Shown: positions 63,700 through 64,000 of the stretch, piece after piece
Layout: every line of letters begins with the position of its first letter
Position numbering within the stretch: position 1 is the stretch's first letter
NCBI RefSeq assembly: GCF_000247695.1
Contig: NW_004624855.1
Coordinates: 2,768,163-2,832,162 of the forward strand
Origin: Heterocephalus glaber
Taxonomy: Eukaryota; Chordata; Mammalia; Rodentia; Bathyergidae
Length of the DNA: 64,000 nucleotides
Reading direction: 5' to 3'
The notes under the pieces: model-generated
Seen by the model: only the letters and a program-made list of their open reading frames with translations
The model's database searches: none
What the model was told of the DNA's origin: nothing
Made by a program: the position numbers and the translations under genes

Positions 63700-64000
63700 C
63701 TGCAGGATCCACATGGAGAAAAAGTATGTCAGAAGTGTCAATTACATTCAAATTAATGCAATGCCCTGAGCAGTCAGCCTGTTCACACAGAGAGAAGCTA
63801 ACAGAAGAAACATAAACTATAAAAGAAGCTAGAAGGTAAAGTAATGATTTCATTTCCATTTTTTAAAAAAATACTCAAAAGTAAACTGGAAAGAGTACCA
63901 TTATTAAAAGTAAAATAAATATCCCTGGTACAAAAAAAAAAGTAAAATAAATAAAACAACTAATACATAAACTGAAAATACTAGAAGAGCTGTTTGAATA

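Noticed and set aside
1..64000. Imprinting control element or Airn-like antisense promoter
   Set aside because: The mouse element lies in intron 2, outside the covered exons, and no CpG-island-like block is seen apart from the decayed L1 5' region.

Overview
This is a mammalian nuclear window lying inside one large gene on the minus strand: IGF2R, the cation-independent mannose-6-phosphate / insulin-like growth factor 2 receptor. I could place 35 consecutive coding exons (63699 down to 3858). Every acceptor is AG and every donor is GT. All junction phases match, and the joined exons give 5,423 nt, or 1,807 complete codons plus two split ones, with no stop or frameshift. Compared with the human protein as I remember it, the window covers roughly residue 280 to residue 2090 of about 2,490. 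By counting against the 48-exon human gene these are exons 7 to 41. Exons 1-6 (signal peptide, MRH repeat 1 and most of repeat 2) lie beyond the right edge. Exons 42-48 (repeat 15, transmembrane helix, cytoplasmic tail) lie beyond the left edge.

The encoded part runs from the end of MRH (P-type lectin-like) repeat 2 into repeat 14. It includes the mannose-6-phosphate binding repeats 3, 5 and 9 with their Gln/Arg/Glu/Tyr quartets, the IGF2-binding repeat 11 (exons 32-34), and the fibronectin type II insert in repeat 13 (exon 39). Everything seen points to a functional receptor that moves phosphomannosyl-tagged lysosomal enzymes to endosomes and clears IGF2.

The rest is intron, mostly retroposons. 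From left to right: introns 41-30 (1-16459) are short and gene-dense with a few SINEs and MaLR-like LTRs. Intron 29 holds a broken, 3'-truncated plus-strand LINE-1 (about 18.5-21.05 kb). Intron 22 (10.1 kb) holds a very old, near full-length minus-strand LINE-1 (about 28.05-34.7 kb) peppered with younger SINEs. Intron 21 has a 100-N assembly gap inside a LINE-1 3' UTR purine tract. Introns 20-7 carry B1, ID and B1-dID SINEs, ancient L1 tails, a mariner relic, a palindromic MITE and two more LTR-like pieces.

The organism is a rodent, shown by abundant B1 (7SL-derived) and ID (tRNA-Ala-derived) SINEs. The dimeric B1-dID copies fit the squirrel/dormouse/beaver side of the rodent tree rather than mouse or rat. 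The young ID subfamily makes me favour a beaver- or kangaroo-rat-like (castorimorph) genome, but that is only an inference.

I found no undescribed biological system. The most useful leads are a Ser-to-Phe change in the IGF2-binding FG loop, a perfect hairpin in the 120-bp intron 24, and a SINE tail 12 nt from the exon 13 splice donor.
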